Made by a program: the position numbers and the translations under genes. A stretch of 64,000 nucleotides of DNA from Blastococcus sp. CPCC 205250 (GTDB lineage Bacteria; Actinomycetota; Actinomycetes; Mycobacteriales; Geodermatophilaceae): positions 62,001 to 126,000 of the forward strand of contig NZ_JABGCG010000014.1 in NCBI RefSeq assembly GCF_019799925.1. The letters are read 5' to 3'. Below, one piece after another: positions 43,313-51,653 of the stretch. A model generated the notes under the pieces. The model had not been told where the DNA came from. It ran no database searches and saw only the letters and a program-made list of their open reading frames with translations. The stretch's first letter is position 1, and each line of letters starts with the position of its first letter.

Positions 43313-44563
43313 ATGCGGGTCCGCATCCACCGCGGGGCACACGAGATCGGTGGCTCCTGCGTCGAGCTGCAGGCGGAGGGCGCCCGGCTCGTCCTCGACG
43401 TGGGCAGACCGCTGTCCGCCAGGCCGGGCGATGACGTGCCGCTCCCGGCCGTCCCCGGGCTCACCGACGGGTCCACGCCCGACCTCCTGGGCGTGCTGAT
43501 CAGCCATCCCCACCTCGACCACTACGGGCTGGTCGACCGGGTCCACCCGAGCGTGCCGGTGTTCGCCGGTCGTGAGGCCGCCGCGGTCGTGGGAGCCGCC
43601 CGCTTCTTCTCGCCCATGGGGCCCGAGCTGCGGCCGTCCGGACACCTCCGGCACCGGAAGCGACTGCGGCTGGGGCCGTTCACCGTGACGCCGTACCTGG
43701 TCGACCACAGCGGTTTCGACGCCTACGCCCTGCAGATCGAGGCCGGTTACCGGCGGCTGCTCTACACCGGCGACCTGCGCGGCCACGGCCGCAAGGCGGG
43801 GCTCTTCGAGCAGATGGTGGCCGCTCCGCCCGGTCGCGTGGACACGCTCCTGATGGAGGGGACCCACGTGCGCGCGGGCGGCGCCGACGAGTCGCGCCCG
43901 CCCACGGAGGCGGACGTCGAGCTCGACATGGCCGCGACCTTCCGCTCCTGCGCCGGGCTGCCTGTCGTCGTCTCCTCGGCGCAGAACATCGACCGGCTGG
44001 TGACCGTCTACCGGGCCGCCCGCCGCGCGGGCCGGACCCTGCTGGTCGACCTGTACACGGCCACGGTTGCGCAGGCCACCGGCCGGCCGACGCTGCCGCA
44101 GCCGGGCTTCCCGCAGCTCGGGGTCTTCGTCCCGCGGCGTCAGCGGGTCCGGGTGAAGGAGTCGGGGGAGTTCCACCGCACCCATGCCGTCCGCCCGCTG
44201 CGGGTGTTCCCCGAGCAGCTCGTTGCCGAGGCCCATCGGTTCGTCGTCCTCACCGGCAGCTCGGCGGTCCGCGAGCTCGTCGACGCCGGAGCGCTGCGCT
44301 CGGGCGTCGTGGTCTGGTCGCTGTGGGGGGGCTACCTCGCCAACACCGGCGGACGACGGCTGGTCGATCTCCTCGAGACGGCCGGCGTGCCGCTGGTGCA
44401 CCACCACACGTCCGGGCACGCGGCGCTGTCGGACCTCAAGCGATTGGTCGCCGCGCTCAACCCCGGACAGCTCGTGCCGATCCACACAGAGGGCGCCGCG
44501 CACTACGCCCGTCACTTCCCCGGCGTCACCGTCCGGGCCGACGGCGAGTGGTGGCACGCCTGA
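43313..44563 (+). CDS. MBL-fold beta-CASP-like metallo-hydrolase, 416 aa
   Basis: The metallo-beta-lactamase signature SHPHLDH (near 63) binds two metal ions, and further ligands follow in LVDHSGFD, YTGDLRGHG and the C-terminal HHHTSGHA and VPIHTEGA. The order and the inserted domain with VVSSAQNIDRL match the beta-CASP group of RNA/DNA nucleases (RNase J/Z and CPSF-type). It probably cleaves RNA or DNA. The ATG at 43313 begins MRVRIHRGAHEIGGSC, the usual start of this group. It belongs to a run of four plus-strand genes from 42813. Confidence 0.82.
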   Translation: MRVRIHRGAHEIGGSCVELQAEGARLVLDVGRPLSARPGDDVPLPAVPGLTDGSTPDLLGVLISHPHLDHYGLVDRVHPSVPVFAGREAAAVVGAARFFSPMGPELRPSGHLRHRKRLRLGPFTVTPYLVDHSGFDAYALQIEAGYRRLLYTGDLRGHGRKAGLFEQMVAAPPGRVDTLLMEGTHVRAGGADESRPPTEADVELDMAATFRSCAGLPVVVSSAQNIDRLVTVYRAARRAGRTLLVDLYTATVAQATGRPTLPQPGFPQLGVFVPRRQRVRVKESGEFHRTHAVRPLRVFPEQLVAEAHRFVVLTGSSAVRELVDAGALRSGVVVWSLWGGYLANTGGRRLVDLLETAGVPLVHHHTSGHAALSDLKRLVAALNPGQLVPIHTEGAAHYARHFPGVTVRADGEWWHA

Positions 44564-44586
44564 CCGCACTCCGAGGAGGACCGCGC

Positions 44587-45864
44587 ATGACTCCGCACGA
44601 CGACTTCACCCGCCGGCTGGCCGGCATCGACGGCGTCCAGCAGATCGACGGGCGCACCGACCGCGCTCTCGGTGTGGGGCGGGCCGTCGTCCGCTGCACG
44701 CACGAGGGGCGCCGGGCGGTCGCCGTCCGCGAGCACGAGGCGCGGATCCCCGCGCTCATGGATCTGCTGCACCTGCACCTGGCCGGGGCGGAGCTGCCTG
44801 GCGGAGGGCAGCCGCCCGTGGCGGACGAGGTCACCGTCCTGCTGGTCGAGGACAAGGAGGTCAGCGAGGCCGGCGATGCGCTCGCCACGCTGGCCGCCGA
44901 GGTCAGCCCCGCGGTCGGGGTGCGTGTCCTCCGCGTCGACGACGCCGGCCGTGTCCACCCCAGCGTTCCTGCTCCGGACCTGTCCGACGCCGTGCTCTTC
45001 CGCTACGAGGGCTGGCTGAGGCTCCTCGAGGGGGTCGAGGACGGTCCGCCGGAGCTCGTCCGCGAAATCGTGCAGGCGGTCGGCCGACCGGAGCTGCGGG
45101 CCTATCCGATGCTCTCCCACGCCGGACGGCGCTGGTCCCTGCGCATCGAGGGCCTCGAGGTCGGGCAGGTCGAGGCGGGCCGCGGCACTCTCGGCGTCGG
45201 CAAGGACGGCAAGACGGGCCGGACCAGCCGCAAGCGGGCCGCCTGGGTGGCGGTGGCCGGGAAGGAGGCCGTCGAGGTGACCCCGGCGAGCGTGCCGTCG
45301 GCTGCGAGCCTGATCCGGGTGTTCGCCGAGAAGTGGCGCGGGTGGTCGTCGAAGCGCGCCGGTGAGCCCAAGCAGGACGAGCACGCCCTCGAGTCGCGGG
45401 TCCTCCGCGGTGTCGTCCCCCTGCATCTCGCCAACGGCACCCGGCTCGACCTGCTCAAGCCCGACTCGACGGAGTCGGTCAACTGGGGCAGCCAGTTCCC
45501 GACCCGCTGGGGACGTCAGGACGGACCGGCCGCGCGGTACCTCGACGCCCTGCTCCGCGTGGGGGACGTCCCGTGGGCGGCGGAGATCAAGATCGACGGT
45601 GGCACCGGGACCGGTCGCTACTACCGGCACGCGGTCGCCCAGGCCGTCCTCTACCGGACCTTCATCCGCCAGGCATCCCCGCTGCAGCCGTGGTTCGAGG
45701 CGCAGGGACTCGACCAGCGGTCCTGCCGTGCCGCGGTCGTGGTGCCTGACGCGCCGGCCTCCCGTGCCGACCGGTCCACCGGCCTCGCCGAGCTCTGCCA
45801 GGCCTTCGACGTCGAACTGATCACCGTGCCGCGCGCGATGGCGCGGCTGGGCAGGCTCGACTGA
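44587..45864 (+). CDS. Nuclease-like hypothetical protein, 425 aa
   Basis: I do not recognise a named family. The C-terminal third has the features of a PD-(D/E)XK nuclease: ESRVLRG near 275, RYLDALLRVGDVPWAAEIKIDGG near 318-340 (Asp and E-x-K), and a following helix with RHAVAQAVLYRTFI. The N-terminal half is an acidic alpha/beta region. The ATG follows GAGGAGGACC. It is linked to the MBL hydrolase by 23 bases, suggesting a joint nucleic-acid role. Its stop overlaps a further open frame at 45861. Confidence 0.6.
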   Translation: MTPHDDFTRRLAGIDGVQQIDGRTDRALGVGRAVVRCTHEGRRAVAVREHEARIPALMDLLHLHLAGAELPGGGQPPVADEVTVLLVEDKEVSEAGDALATLAAEVSPAVGVRVLRVDDAGRVHPSVPAPDLSDAVLFRYEGWLRLLEGVEDGPPELVREIVQAVGRPELRAYPMLSHAGRRWSLRIEGLEVGQVEAGRGTLGVGKDGKTGRTSRKRAAWVAVAGKEAVEVTPASVPSAASLIRVFAEKWRGWSSKRAGEPKQDEHALESRVLRGVVPLHLANGTRLDLLKPDSTESVNWGSQFPTRWGRQDGPAARYLDALLRVGDVPWAAEIKIDGGTGTGRYYRHAVAQAVLYRTFIRQASPLQPWFEAQGLDQRSCRAAVVVPDAPASRADRSTGLAELCQAFDVELITVPRAMARLGRLD

Positions 45865-46148
45865 ACGCCGAGCCGGCCCGGGGATCGACGATCGTCGTCA
45901 GCCTCCCGGACCTGCTCTGGGCAACCGGGACGGCGACGCTCGAGGACCTCGCCGACATCGTCGACGGGGACTGCGACGCGGACATCTGGCTCGAGGAGAT
46001 GGACGACGGCATCGAGATCGGGGCCGGCGCCGGCGCCATCGGGCTGCGGTACCCCTTCCTCGCGTCCGAGTTCTGGGCGACGGTCGAGGAGGTCGACGGC
46101 GACCAGGCCCGGCGGTGGGAAGCCGAGGCCGAGGAGGACGCGGACTGA
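45861..46148 (+). CDS. Acidic small protein frame lacking ATG/GTG/TTG start, about 95 aa
   Basis: The frame from 45861 to a TGA at 46146 is stop-free, with G or C at nearly every third position. It reads as a sensible acidic protein (SLPDLLWATGTATLEDLADIVDGD, IGLRYPFLASEFWATVEEVD). No ATG, GTG or TTG occurs before a methionine about halfway. The first candidate is the CTG at 45861, which overlaps the preceding stop as CTGA. Either CTG initiates through coupling, or the frame is the tail of the preceding protein reached by frameshifting, or the 5' end is lost. The function is unknown. Confidence 0.5.
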   Translation: MNAEPARGSTIVVSLPDLLWATGTATLEDLADIVDGDCDADIWLEEMDDGIEIGAGAGAIGLRYPFLASEFWATVEEVDGDQARRWEAEAEEDAD

Positions 46149-46161
46149 ACGACGACGGCAC

Positions 46162-46183
46162 TGTCGGTGGCTGGTGGGAGGCT
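46162..46183 (+). promoter_or_regulatory. PafBC/RecA-NDp-type promoter, leaderless
   Basis: TGTCGGTG, eight bases, then GAGGCT fits TGTCRGTG-N8-TAnnnT with one mismatch in the -10. The GTG at 46191 follows the -10 by seven bases, so transcription should start on the start codon. This predicts that the DUF6308-like gene is induced by DNA damage. Confidence 0.65.
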
Positions 46184-46190
46184 CCGCCCC

Positions 46191-46865
46191 GTGCCTCCCG
46201 CCACGCTGAGCCGCCTGCTCGAGGTCGTCGGCTCCCCGCGCGCGGTCGACGATCTGGCCGCCTACTTCGAGCCCGGTCGCCCGGCCGACGCGCCGCCCCG
46301 CTTCCCGGGCAGCCGCTTCGAGTTCCTCGTCGGCGGCGGGACCCGACCCGAGACGGCCAACCGCATCACCGCCGACGACCTGGTCGCAGTGACCCTGCTG
46401 TCAACCGCTGTGCCCGGGAACGTGGCTCAGCAACTGCTGGAGGGGGACCTCGGGCGGGACATCGCCTGGCACCTCGAGAGCGTCCCCGTCGACGTGGGGA
46501 TCGAGAACCCTGCGGCGGCGGAGCTCTTCTCCACGGCCTCGTCCGTGCGACTCGTGCGGGACCTCCTCCAGGAACCCCACGGCATCGACTGGTTCACCGC
46601 GCAGACGCTGCTCGCCCGCAAGCGGCCGCGGCTGGTGCCGGTGCACGACCGCGTCGCCCGGTGCCTCACCGGCCTGCCGGACGAGTCGATGGGCTGGCAC
46701 CTCGACGTGTTCGCGGCCGACGCCGGGCTTGCCGACCGGCTCTCGGCGACCCGTCGGTCGGCACGCGTCCCCGAGGAGGTCTCCGTGCTCCGCGTGCTCG
46801 ACGTCATCCTGTGGATGCGCCACGCGCCGGTGCACCTGGAGAACGGCTGCCCGGGCCTCATCTGA
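46191..46865 (+). CDS. DUF6308-like protein with damage promoter, 224 aa
   Basis: The helical protein contains DWFTAQTLLARKRPRLVPVHDRVARCL near 140-165, the hallmark shared with the protein at 41802, and ends in VLDVILWMRHAPVHLENGCPG. It resembles DUF6308, which has no assigned activity. The GTG at 46191 is chosen because a PafBC-type -10 lies seven bases before it, so the mRNA is probably leaderless; a frame opening at 46167 would lie inside the promoter. The promoter predicts induction by DNA damage. Confidence 0.7.
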   Translation: MPPATLSRLLEVVGSPRAVDDLAAYFEPGRPADAPPRFPGSRFEFLVGGGTRPETANRITADDLVAVTLLSTAVPGNVAQQLLEGDLGRDIAWHLESVPVDVGIENPAAAELFSTASSVRLVRDLLQEPHGIDWFTAQTLLARKRPRLVPVHDRVARCLTGLPDESMGWHLDVFAADAGLADRLSATRRSARVPEEVSVLRVLDVILWMRHAPVHLENGCPGLI

Positions 46866-46992
46866 CGCCGCCACTGGGGCCGCACCTGTCGCCGTCCCCA
46901 CGGCCCGGAGATGTACGACGACGGCGGTGAGGGGACGTGCGCCGAATGCGCGGCGGCGTACGGAGCCCTCGACGCGTGGAGCTCTGCGGCGC

Positions 46993-47394
46993 CTACGAGG
47001 ACGGCGCCGGGGCGGGGGAGAGGTGCTCGTGGACGGCGAGCCAGCGGCCGTCGTCCCCGCGGTGGAAGACGATCGTCTCCCGCTCGTCGAGCACCTCCTC
47101 GCCGGCCGTCGACGACACGGTGGTGCGCACCCGGTGGTGGAAGACCGCGGTGTCGCCGAAGACCTGCACCGCCCCGTCGGCCGACACGCAGTCGAGCACC
47201 CGGAACCCGTCCTCGGCGACCCAGCTGTCCCACTCCCGCCGGTACTCGGCGGTCGAGGTCAGCACCCGGTCGGTGGTGTGGAACAGGAAGGTGGCGTCCT
47301 CGGCGAAGGACCCGAAGTAGCCGTCCAGGTCCCCGCTGCCGAAGGCCGCGACCAGCTCCGCGGCCGCCGCCAGGACGTCGCCGGCCGCGCTCAT
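46993..47394 (-). CDS. SnoaL/DUF4440-like small protein, 133 aa
   Basis: This is a cone-shaped alpha+beta protein of the NTF2/SnoaL group: VAAFGSGDLDGYFGSFAEDATFLFHTT, TVFHHRVRTTV and ETIVFHRGDDGRWLAVHEHLSP. Members bind small hydrophobic ligands or act as isomerases; the ligand here is unknown. The ATG overlaps the stop of the ureohydrolase gene as ATGA, so it is third in the transporter-ureohydrolase operon and may act on the same substrate. Confidence 0.8.
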   Translation of the reverse strand: MSAAGDVLAAAAELVAAFGSGDLDGYFGSFAEDATFLFHTTDRVLTSTAEYRREWDSWVAEDGFRVLDCVSADGAVQVFGDTAVFHHRVRTTVSSTAGEEVLDERETIVFHRGDDGRWLAVHEHLSPAPAPSS

Positions 47395-48350
47395 GCCCGC
47401 GGCGCCATCGCCGAGACCAGCTCGTAGGCCACGTGCGCGGCCGCGATGCCGGTGATCTCCGCGTGGTCGTAGGCCGGGGAGACCTCGACCAGGTCCGCGC
47501 CGACGAGGTTGGCGTCGGCGAACGACCGCAGGATCGCCAGCAGCTCCCGGCTGGTCAGCCCGCCGGCCTCCGGCGTGCCGGTGCCGGGCGCGAACGCCGG
47601 GTCGAGCACGTCGATGTCGACCGACACGTACACCGGCCGGTCCTCCACGCGCGCCTTCACCTTCTCGATCACCCCCCGGATGCCCAGGTCGTCCACCTCC
47701 CGCGCGTGCACCACCTGGAACCCGAGCTCCACGTCGTCCACCAGGTCGCGGACTGAGTACAGCGGCCCACGGATGCCCACGTGCAGGCAGCCGCTCTGGT
47801 CCAGCAGCCCCTCCTCGGACGCCCGCCGGAACGGCGTCCCGTGCGTGTAGTCGGCGCCGAAGTAGGTGTCCCAGGTGTCCAGGTGCGCGTCGAAGTGGAC
47901 GACGGCGATCGGCCCGTGCTGCGCGTGCAGCGCCCGCAGCAGCGGCAGGGCGATCGTGTGGTCCCCGCCGACGGTCAGCAGCCGCCCGGCCCGCTCGAGC
48001 AGCGACCGGGCACCGGCCTCGATCTGGCCGATGGCCTCCTCGATCGAGAAGGGGTTGACCCCGAGGTCGCCGGCGTCGACCACCTGCTGCCGGGCGAACG
48101 GCTCGACGTCCTGCGCCGGGTTGTAGGGCCGCAGCAGCCGCGAGGACTCCCGCACGTGCGCCGGGCCGAACCGCGCCCCGGGCCGGTAGCTGACGCCGGA
48201 GTCGAACGGGATGCCCAGGACGGCGACGTCGACGTCGGACACCTCGTCGATCCGCGGCAGCCGGGCGAAGGTCGGCGGCCCGGCGAAGCGGGGGACGACG
48301 GTCGCGTCGACCTGGCCGAGCCGGCCGTCCTGCGTGATGCGCTCGACCAT
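47391..48350 (-). CDS. speB: Ureohydrolase, agmatinase family, 319 aa
   Basis: This Mn2+-dependent enzyme splits a guanidino compound into urea and an amine. The binuclear metal motifs are GGDHTIALPLL, FDAHLDTWD and SVDIDVLDPAFAPGTGTPE. Length and order match agmatinase and guanidinobutyrase. The exact substrate cannot be told from sequence, and a neighbouring NCS1 transporter could favour a ring-opened or guanidino compound other than agmatine. The ATG at 48350 overlaps the transporter stop (TGATG). Induction by the divergent XRE-cupin regulator is likely. Confidence 0.85.
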   Translation of the reverse strand: MVERITQDGRLGQVDATVVPRFAGPPTFARLPRIDEVSDVDVAVLGIPFDSGVSYRPGARFGPAHVRESSRLLRPYNPAQDVEPFARQQVVDAGDLGVNPFSIEEAIGQIEAGARSLLERAGRLLTVGGDHTIALPLLRALHAQHGPIAVVHFDAHLDTWDTYFGADYTHGTPFRRASEEGLLDQSGCLHVGIRGPLYSVRDLVDDVELGFQVVHAREVDDLGIRGVIEKVKARVEDRPVYVSVDIDVLDPAFAPGTGTPEAGGLTSRELLAILRSFADANLVGADLVEVSPAYDHAEITGIAAAHVAYELVSAMAPRA

Positions 48351-49924
48351 CACGCCACCGGTCCCACGGAGTCGGAGGTGCGGCGGCCGGCGCGGTGCAC
48401 CGAGGCCCGCGGGTCGTCGACGACCTCGGGCACGTCGCCGTCGCGGGCCGGCACCCACCGCGGGCCCTCCGGGCCGAAGACGTACCGCGGCTCCGGGAAG
48501 GCGAACAGCAGGCCCAGGTACACGACCGCGGCCAGGCCGAGGGAGACCGGCAGGCTGACGTCGATGCCGCCCGCGACCGCGTTCCGGAACGGGCCCTCGA
48601 TGAGCGGCGGGTAGTTGGCGAACAGCAGGCCGACGATCGCCGCGGGGATCCAGGCCACCATGCCGCGCCAGTTCATCCCGCCGCTGAACCAGTAGAGGCC
48701 GCCGGTGCGGCCCTGGTTGAACACCTGCACCGCGTCCTCCGAGTAGTAACCGCGCCGGACGACGTAGCCGAGCGTCATGATGATCATCCAGGGCGTCGTG
48801 CAGATGACGATCGCGCCGATGAAGGCGTTCACGCTGCCCAGCAGGTCGAACGCCAGCCGGCCGACCAGGATGAAGACGAAGGCCAGCGCGCCGATGAACA
48901 GCGAGGCCTGTACCCGGTTCAGCCGCGGGAACACCGAGGAGAAGTCCAGGCCGGTGCCGTACAGCGAGGTCACGCCGGTCGACATGCCGCCCAGGAAGGC
49001 CACCACGACCAGCAGTGCGGCGTACCAGGCGGGGGAGGCCTGAATCAGCGCCACGATGTAGTCGGCCTCACCGGCGACCAGCGTCGCCGTCCCCACCCCG
49101 AAGAGGAACGGCACCAGCGTCGCCAGCTGGCCGAGGAAGGTCGCTGCGAGCAGGTTCCGTCGCGGCGTCGCCGCGGGGATGTAGCGCGACCAGTCGCCGA
49201 GGAACGCGCCGAAGCTGATCGGGTTCCCCATGACGATCAGCGCCGACAGGATGAACGTCGGCCAGAAGCTGCCGAGCGCGTACGCGTCGGGGCCCGGGTC
49301 GTAGCCGAAGTCGAACAGCGACGCGTAGGCCACGATCCCCAGCAGCATCAGCACCGTGTTGCCGATGACCACGATCTTGTTGACCAGCAGCATGAACTGG
49401 TAGCCGAAGACCACCACAACGATGACCAGCGAGCCCAGGACGGCGTAGATGACGCCGCGCAGCAGGTCGGAGTCGGCCACGCCGAGCAGCCGGACCGCCG
49501 CGCCCACGATCGCGTCGCCGCTGACCCACACCGAGATCGAGTAGAAGGCGATCGCGGTCAGCAGCGACAGGAACGAGCCGACGACCCGGCCGCGGACGCC
49601 GAAGTGGGCGCCGGAGGAGACGGCGTTGTTCGTGCCCGTCCGCGGACCGAACAGGCCCATCGGCATGAGGATCAGCGCCCCCACGACGACGCCGAGCAGC
49701 GTGGCGGCGACCGCCTGCACCAGGGAGAGCCCGAGCAGGACCGGGAACGTCCCGAGGATGACGGTGGCGAACGTGTTCGCGCCGCCGAACTGGATGCGGA
49801 AGAGGTCGAAGGGCCGCGAGGTCCGCTCGGCCGCCGGGATGGTGTCGATCCCGTGCTGCTCGATCTCGGTCACCTTCGGTCGGCGCTGCTCGGCCGCCAG
49901 CCCCGCGAGTTCGGGTCCGCTCAT
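48350..49924 (-). CDS. NCS1-family nucleobase/hydantoin-type transporter, 524 aa
   Basis: About twelve hydrophobic segments span residues 40-500 (for example VILGTFPVLLGLSLVQAVAATLLGVV, AFVFILVGRLAFDLLG). NCS1 signatures such as FGGANTFATV and TNNAVSSGAHFGVRGRVVGS are present in the first half. The family imports cytosine, purines, allantoin, hydantoins or thiamine with sodium or protons. The ATG at 49924 is preceded by GGAGGTGCAC. It is first in the operon with ureohydrolase and the SnoaL-like gene, so its cargo is probably the ureohydrolase substrate or precursor. Confidence 0.85.
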   Translation of the reverse strand: MSGPELAGLAAEQRRPKVTEIEQHGIDTIPAAERTSRPFDLFRIQFGGANTFATVILGTFPVLLGLSLVQAVAATLLGVVVGALILMPMGLFGPRTGTNNAVSSGAHFGVRGRVVGSFLSLLTAIAFYSISVWVSGDAIVGAAVRLLGVADSDLLRGVIYAVLGSLVIVVVVFGYQFMLLVNKIVVIGNTVLMLLGIVAYASLFDFGYDPGPDAYALGSFWPTFILSALIVMGNPISFGAFLGDWSRYIPAATPRRNLLAATFLGQLATLVPFLFGVGTATLVAGEADYIVALIQASPAWYAALLVVVAFLGGMSTGVTSLYGTGLDFSSVFPRLNRVQASLFIGALAFVFILVGRLAFDLLGSVNAFIGAIVICTTPWMIIMTLGYVVRRGYYSEDAVQVFNQGRTGGLYWFSGGMNWRGMVAWIPAAIVGLLFANYPPLIEGPFRNAVAGGIDVSLPVSLGLAAVVYLGLLFAFPEPRYVFGPEGPRWVPARDGDVPEVVDDPRASVHRAGRRTSDSVGPVA

Positions 49925-49940
49925 GTGCACCTCCGGGTGA

Positions 49941-50017
49941 GGTGGTGACGCACACCACCGTGGTGGGCCGAGGTTAGGTGCAGAGTTGTCCGCCAGGCAA
50001 CAGAAGTTGTCCAAGAT
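49941..50017. promoter_or_regulatory. Divergent promoter region with palindromes
   Basis: GGTGGTG (49941-49947) pairs with CACCACC (49953-49959), and CACCAC-C-GTGGTG (49953-49965) is palindromic. Further right, two GTTGTCC copies flank a near-palindrome GTTGTCC-N3-AGGCAAC. The region lies between the transporter and the XRE-cupin regulator. These are the likely binding sites of that regulator. Confidence 0.45.
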
Positions 50018-50064
50018 GGGCGTGCGGCATGCTGTGCCGGCGCCGAGCGAAGGGGGACGACGAC

Positions 50065-50649
50065 GTGGCGGGAGAGGTCCGGCGGCCGACGCGACCGCAC
50101 GACCCGGCGGAGGCGCTCATCGGGGCGCGGCTGCGCGCGGCTCGCCAGACGGCCGGGCTCACCCTCGCCGCGGTCGCCGAGCAGGCCGGGCTGACCAAGG
50201 GCTTCCTCAGCCGGCTCGAGCGCGACGAGGTGTCGCCGTCGGTCGCCTCGCTGGTGACCGTGTGCGGCGTGCTCGGCATCGGCGTCGGCGCGCTGTTCGA
50301 GGTGCCGCAGACCTCGCTGGTCCGGGCCGGAGAGGCGCCGCCGATCAACTTCGGCGGCTCCGGCCTGCGCGAGGTGCTGCTCACCGCCGGCACGCAGCGC
50401 CAGCTGCAGGTCATCCACTCCCAGGTCGACCCCGGCGGCGGAGGCGGCGCCGAGCTGTACGCCCTGGCCTGCGACGTCGAGTTCGTCTACGTCGTGGCCG
50501 GGCGGCTGCAGCTCCAGCTGCCCGGTGAGACGGTCGAGCTGCAGGCCGGCGACGCGTTCACCATGCCCGGCGCCACCCCGCACACCTGGCTCAACCCGTC
50601 GGCCACCGCCTCCGCCGAGGTGCTGTGGGCGCTGACCCCCGCACCCTGA
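50065..50649 (+). CDS. XRE-family regulator with cupin domain, 194 aa
   Basis: The N-terminal helix-turn-helix (LRAARQTAGLTLAAVAEQAGLTKGFLSRLERDEVSP, about 18-52) binds DNA. The C-terminal cupin (about 115-190: FVYVVAGRLQLQLPGETVELQAGDAFTMPGATPHTW) binds a small ligand. This class controls adjacent catabolic or transport genes. The GTG at 50065 follows AGGGGGAC. It is divergent from the transporter operon and 38 bases ahead of the cyclase gene, so it probably controls both. Confidence 0.85.
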   Translation: MAGEVRRPTRPHDPAEALIGARLRAARQTAGLTLAAVAEQAGLTKGFLSRLERDEVSPSVASLVTVCGVLGIGVGALFEVPQTSLVRAGEAPPINFGGSGLREVLLTAGTQRQLQVIHSQVDPGGGGGAELYALACDVEFVYVVAGRLQLQLPGETVELQAGDAFTMPGATPHTWLNPSATASAEVLWALTPAP

Positions 50650-50687
50650 GCCCCGCACCCCCGACCGCCCGATCCCGGGAGTCCTCC

Positions 50688-51362
50688 GTGTCCGCACAGC
50701 CCGTCCGCGACGTCGTCGACCTCTCCCACCCGCTGGACGACGACACCCCGGTCTACCCGGGCGACCCCGTCGCCCGCTTCTCCCCGGCGACGACGATCGA
50801 CGAGCACGGCTACAACGTGCTGCACGTGCGCATGGGCTCGCAGACCGGCACGCACGTGGACGCGCCGTACCACTTCCTGGCCGACGGGGCGCGGATCGAC
50901 GAGCTGCCGCTGGAGCTCTTCCTGGGCCCGGCGGTGATCGCCGACGTCCGGGGCAGGGCGCCGCACACAGCGATCACCTGGGCAGACCTCGCTCCCGTCG
51001 CCGGCCGGCTCGCGCCGGGGCGGATGCTCCTGCTGCACACCGGGTGGGACGCGCACTGGGGGACCGACGCCTACTTCGACCACCCGTTCCTCGACGGCGA
51101 GGCCGCCGAGCGGGTCGTCGCGGCCGGCGTCCGCACCGTCGGCCTCGACGCGCTCAGCCTCGACGAGACGGTCCTGGGCGGAGAGCCCGCAGCCGGCTTC
51201 GCCGCCCACTTCGCGGTGCTCGGTGCCGGTGGCGTCATCGTCGAGAACCTGCGCGGGCTGGACGCCGTCCGCTCGACCGAGCCCGTGGTCAGCGTGCTGC
51301 CGCTGCGGATGACCGGCGCCGACGGGGCGCCGGTGCGCGCGGTCGCCTTCGACGTCGGCTGA
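50688..51362 (+). CDS. Cyclase/kynurenine-formamidase-like metal hydrolase, 224 aa
   Basis: The family signature H-x-G-T-H-x-D-x-P-x-H is seen as TGTHVDAPYHF near 59-69. HTGWDAHWG and GLDALSLDE follow. These enzymes bind Zn2+ or Mn2+ and hydrolyse amide or ring bonds, for example N-formylkynurenine or cyclic amides. With the transporter, ureohydrolase and SnoaL-like genes across the divergent promoter, it probably opens a ring in the same pathway. The GTG follows CGGGAG. Confidence 0.82.
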   Translation: MSAQPVRDVVDLSHPLDDDTPVYPGDPVARFSPATTIDEHGYNVLHVRMGSQTGTHVDAPYHFLADGARIDELPLELFLGPAVIADVRGRAPHTAITWADLAPVAGRLAPGRMLLLHTGWDAHWGTDAYFDHPFLDGEAAERVVAAGVRTVGLDALSLDETVLGGEPAAGFAAHFAVLGAGGVIVENLRGLDAVRSTEPVVSVLPLRMTGADGAPVRAVAFDVG

Positions 51363-51452
51363 TCCCCCCGCAGGGGCGCAGCGGTCCCGGCCGCCGCCCC
51401 GAGTGGCAGACCTCCGTACGCTGGTGCCAGGCGAGCAGGGGGAGGACCCATC

Positions 51453-51644
51453 GTGGCGAGGCACCTGAACGACGAGACGGCGGAGTTCAAGATGCCGCGG
51501 CCGGGAAGGCACGCGGCCGAGGACGACGAGCACGCCCCCGAGGCCGGTGCCGAGCCCGAGGCCACCCAGCGCTTCGACCCGGGGTTCCGCGAGCGCCCGC
51601 CGCGGCCCGCGCCCCCCGCATCGCAGGACCGCGACGACCGGTAG
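51453..51644 (+). CDS. Small MARHL-type protein A, 63 aa
   Basis: A short acidic, disordered protein starting MARHLNDETAEFKMPRPGRHA and ending in a Pro/Arg-rich tail with RFDPGFRERPP. A paralog with the same start and RFDAGFRP motif is at 54801. The GTG follows GGGGGAGGACCC, and TACGCT at 51416 may be the -10. The function is unknown; the two copies flank the second ADP-ribose module. The conserved start suggests a binding peptide. Confidence 0.65.
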   Translation: MARHLNDETAEFKMPRPGRHAAEDDEHAPEAGAEPEATQRFDPGFRERPPRPAPPASQDRDDR

Positions 51645-51653
51645 CACCCCGCG

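Noticed and set aside
41802..43340. A 512-aa reading of the minus-strand DUF6308-like gene
   Set aside because: The upstream part has poor codon use and overlaps the well-supported zinc-ribbon gene on the plus strand; the ATG at 42431 fits better.
48395..49948. Long plus-strand frame opposite the NCS1 transporter
   Set aside because: It is an antisense shadow rich in Arg, Gln and Asp, whereas the other strand encodes a recognisable transporter.
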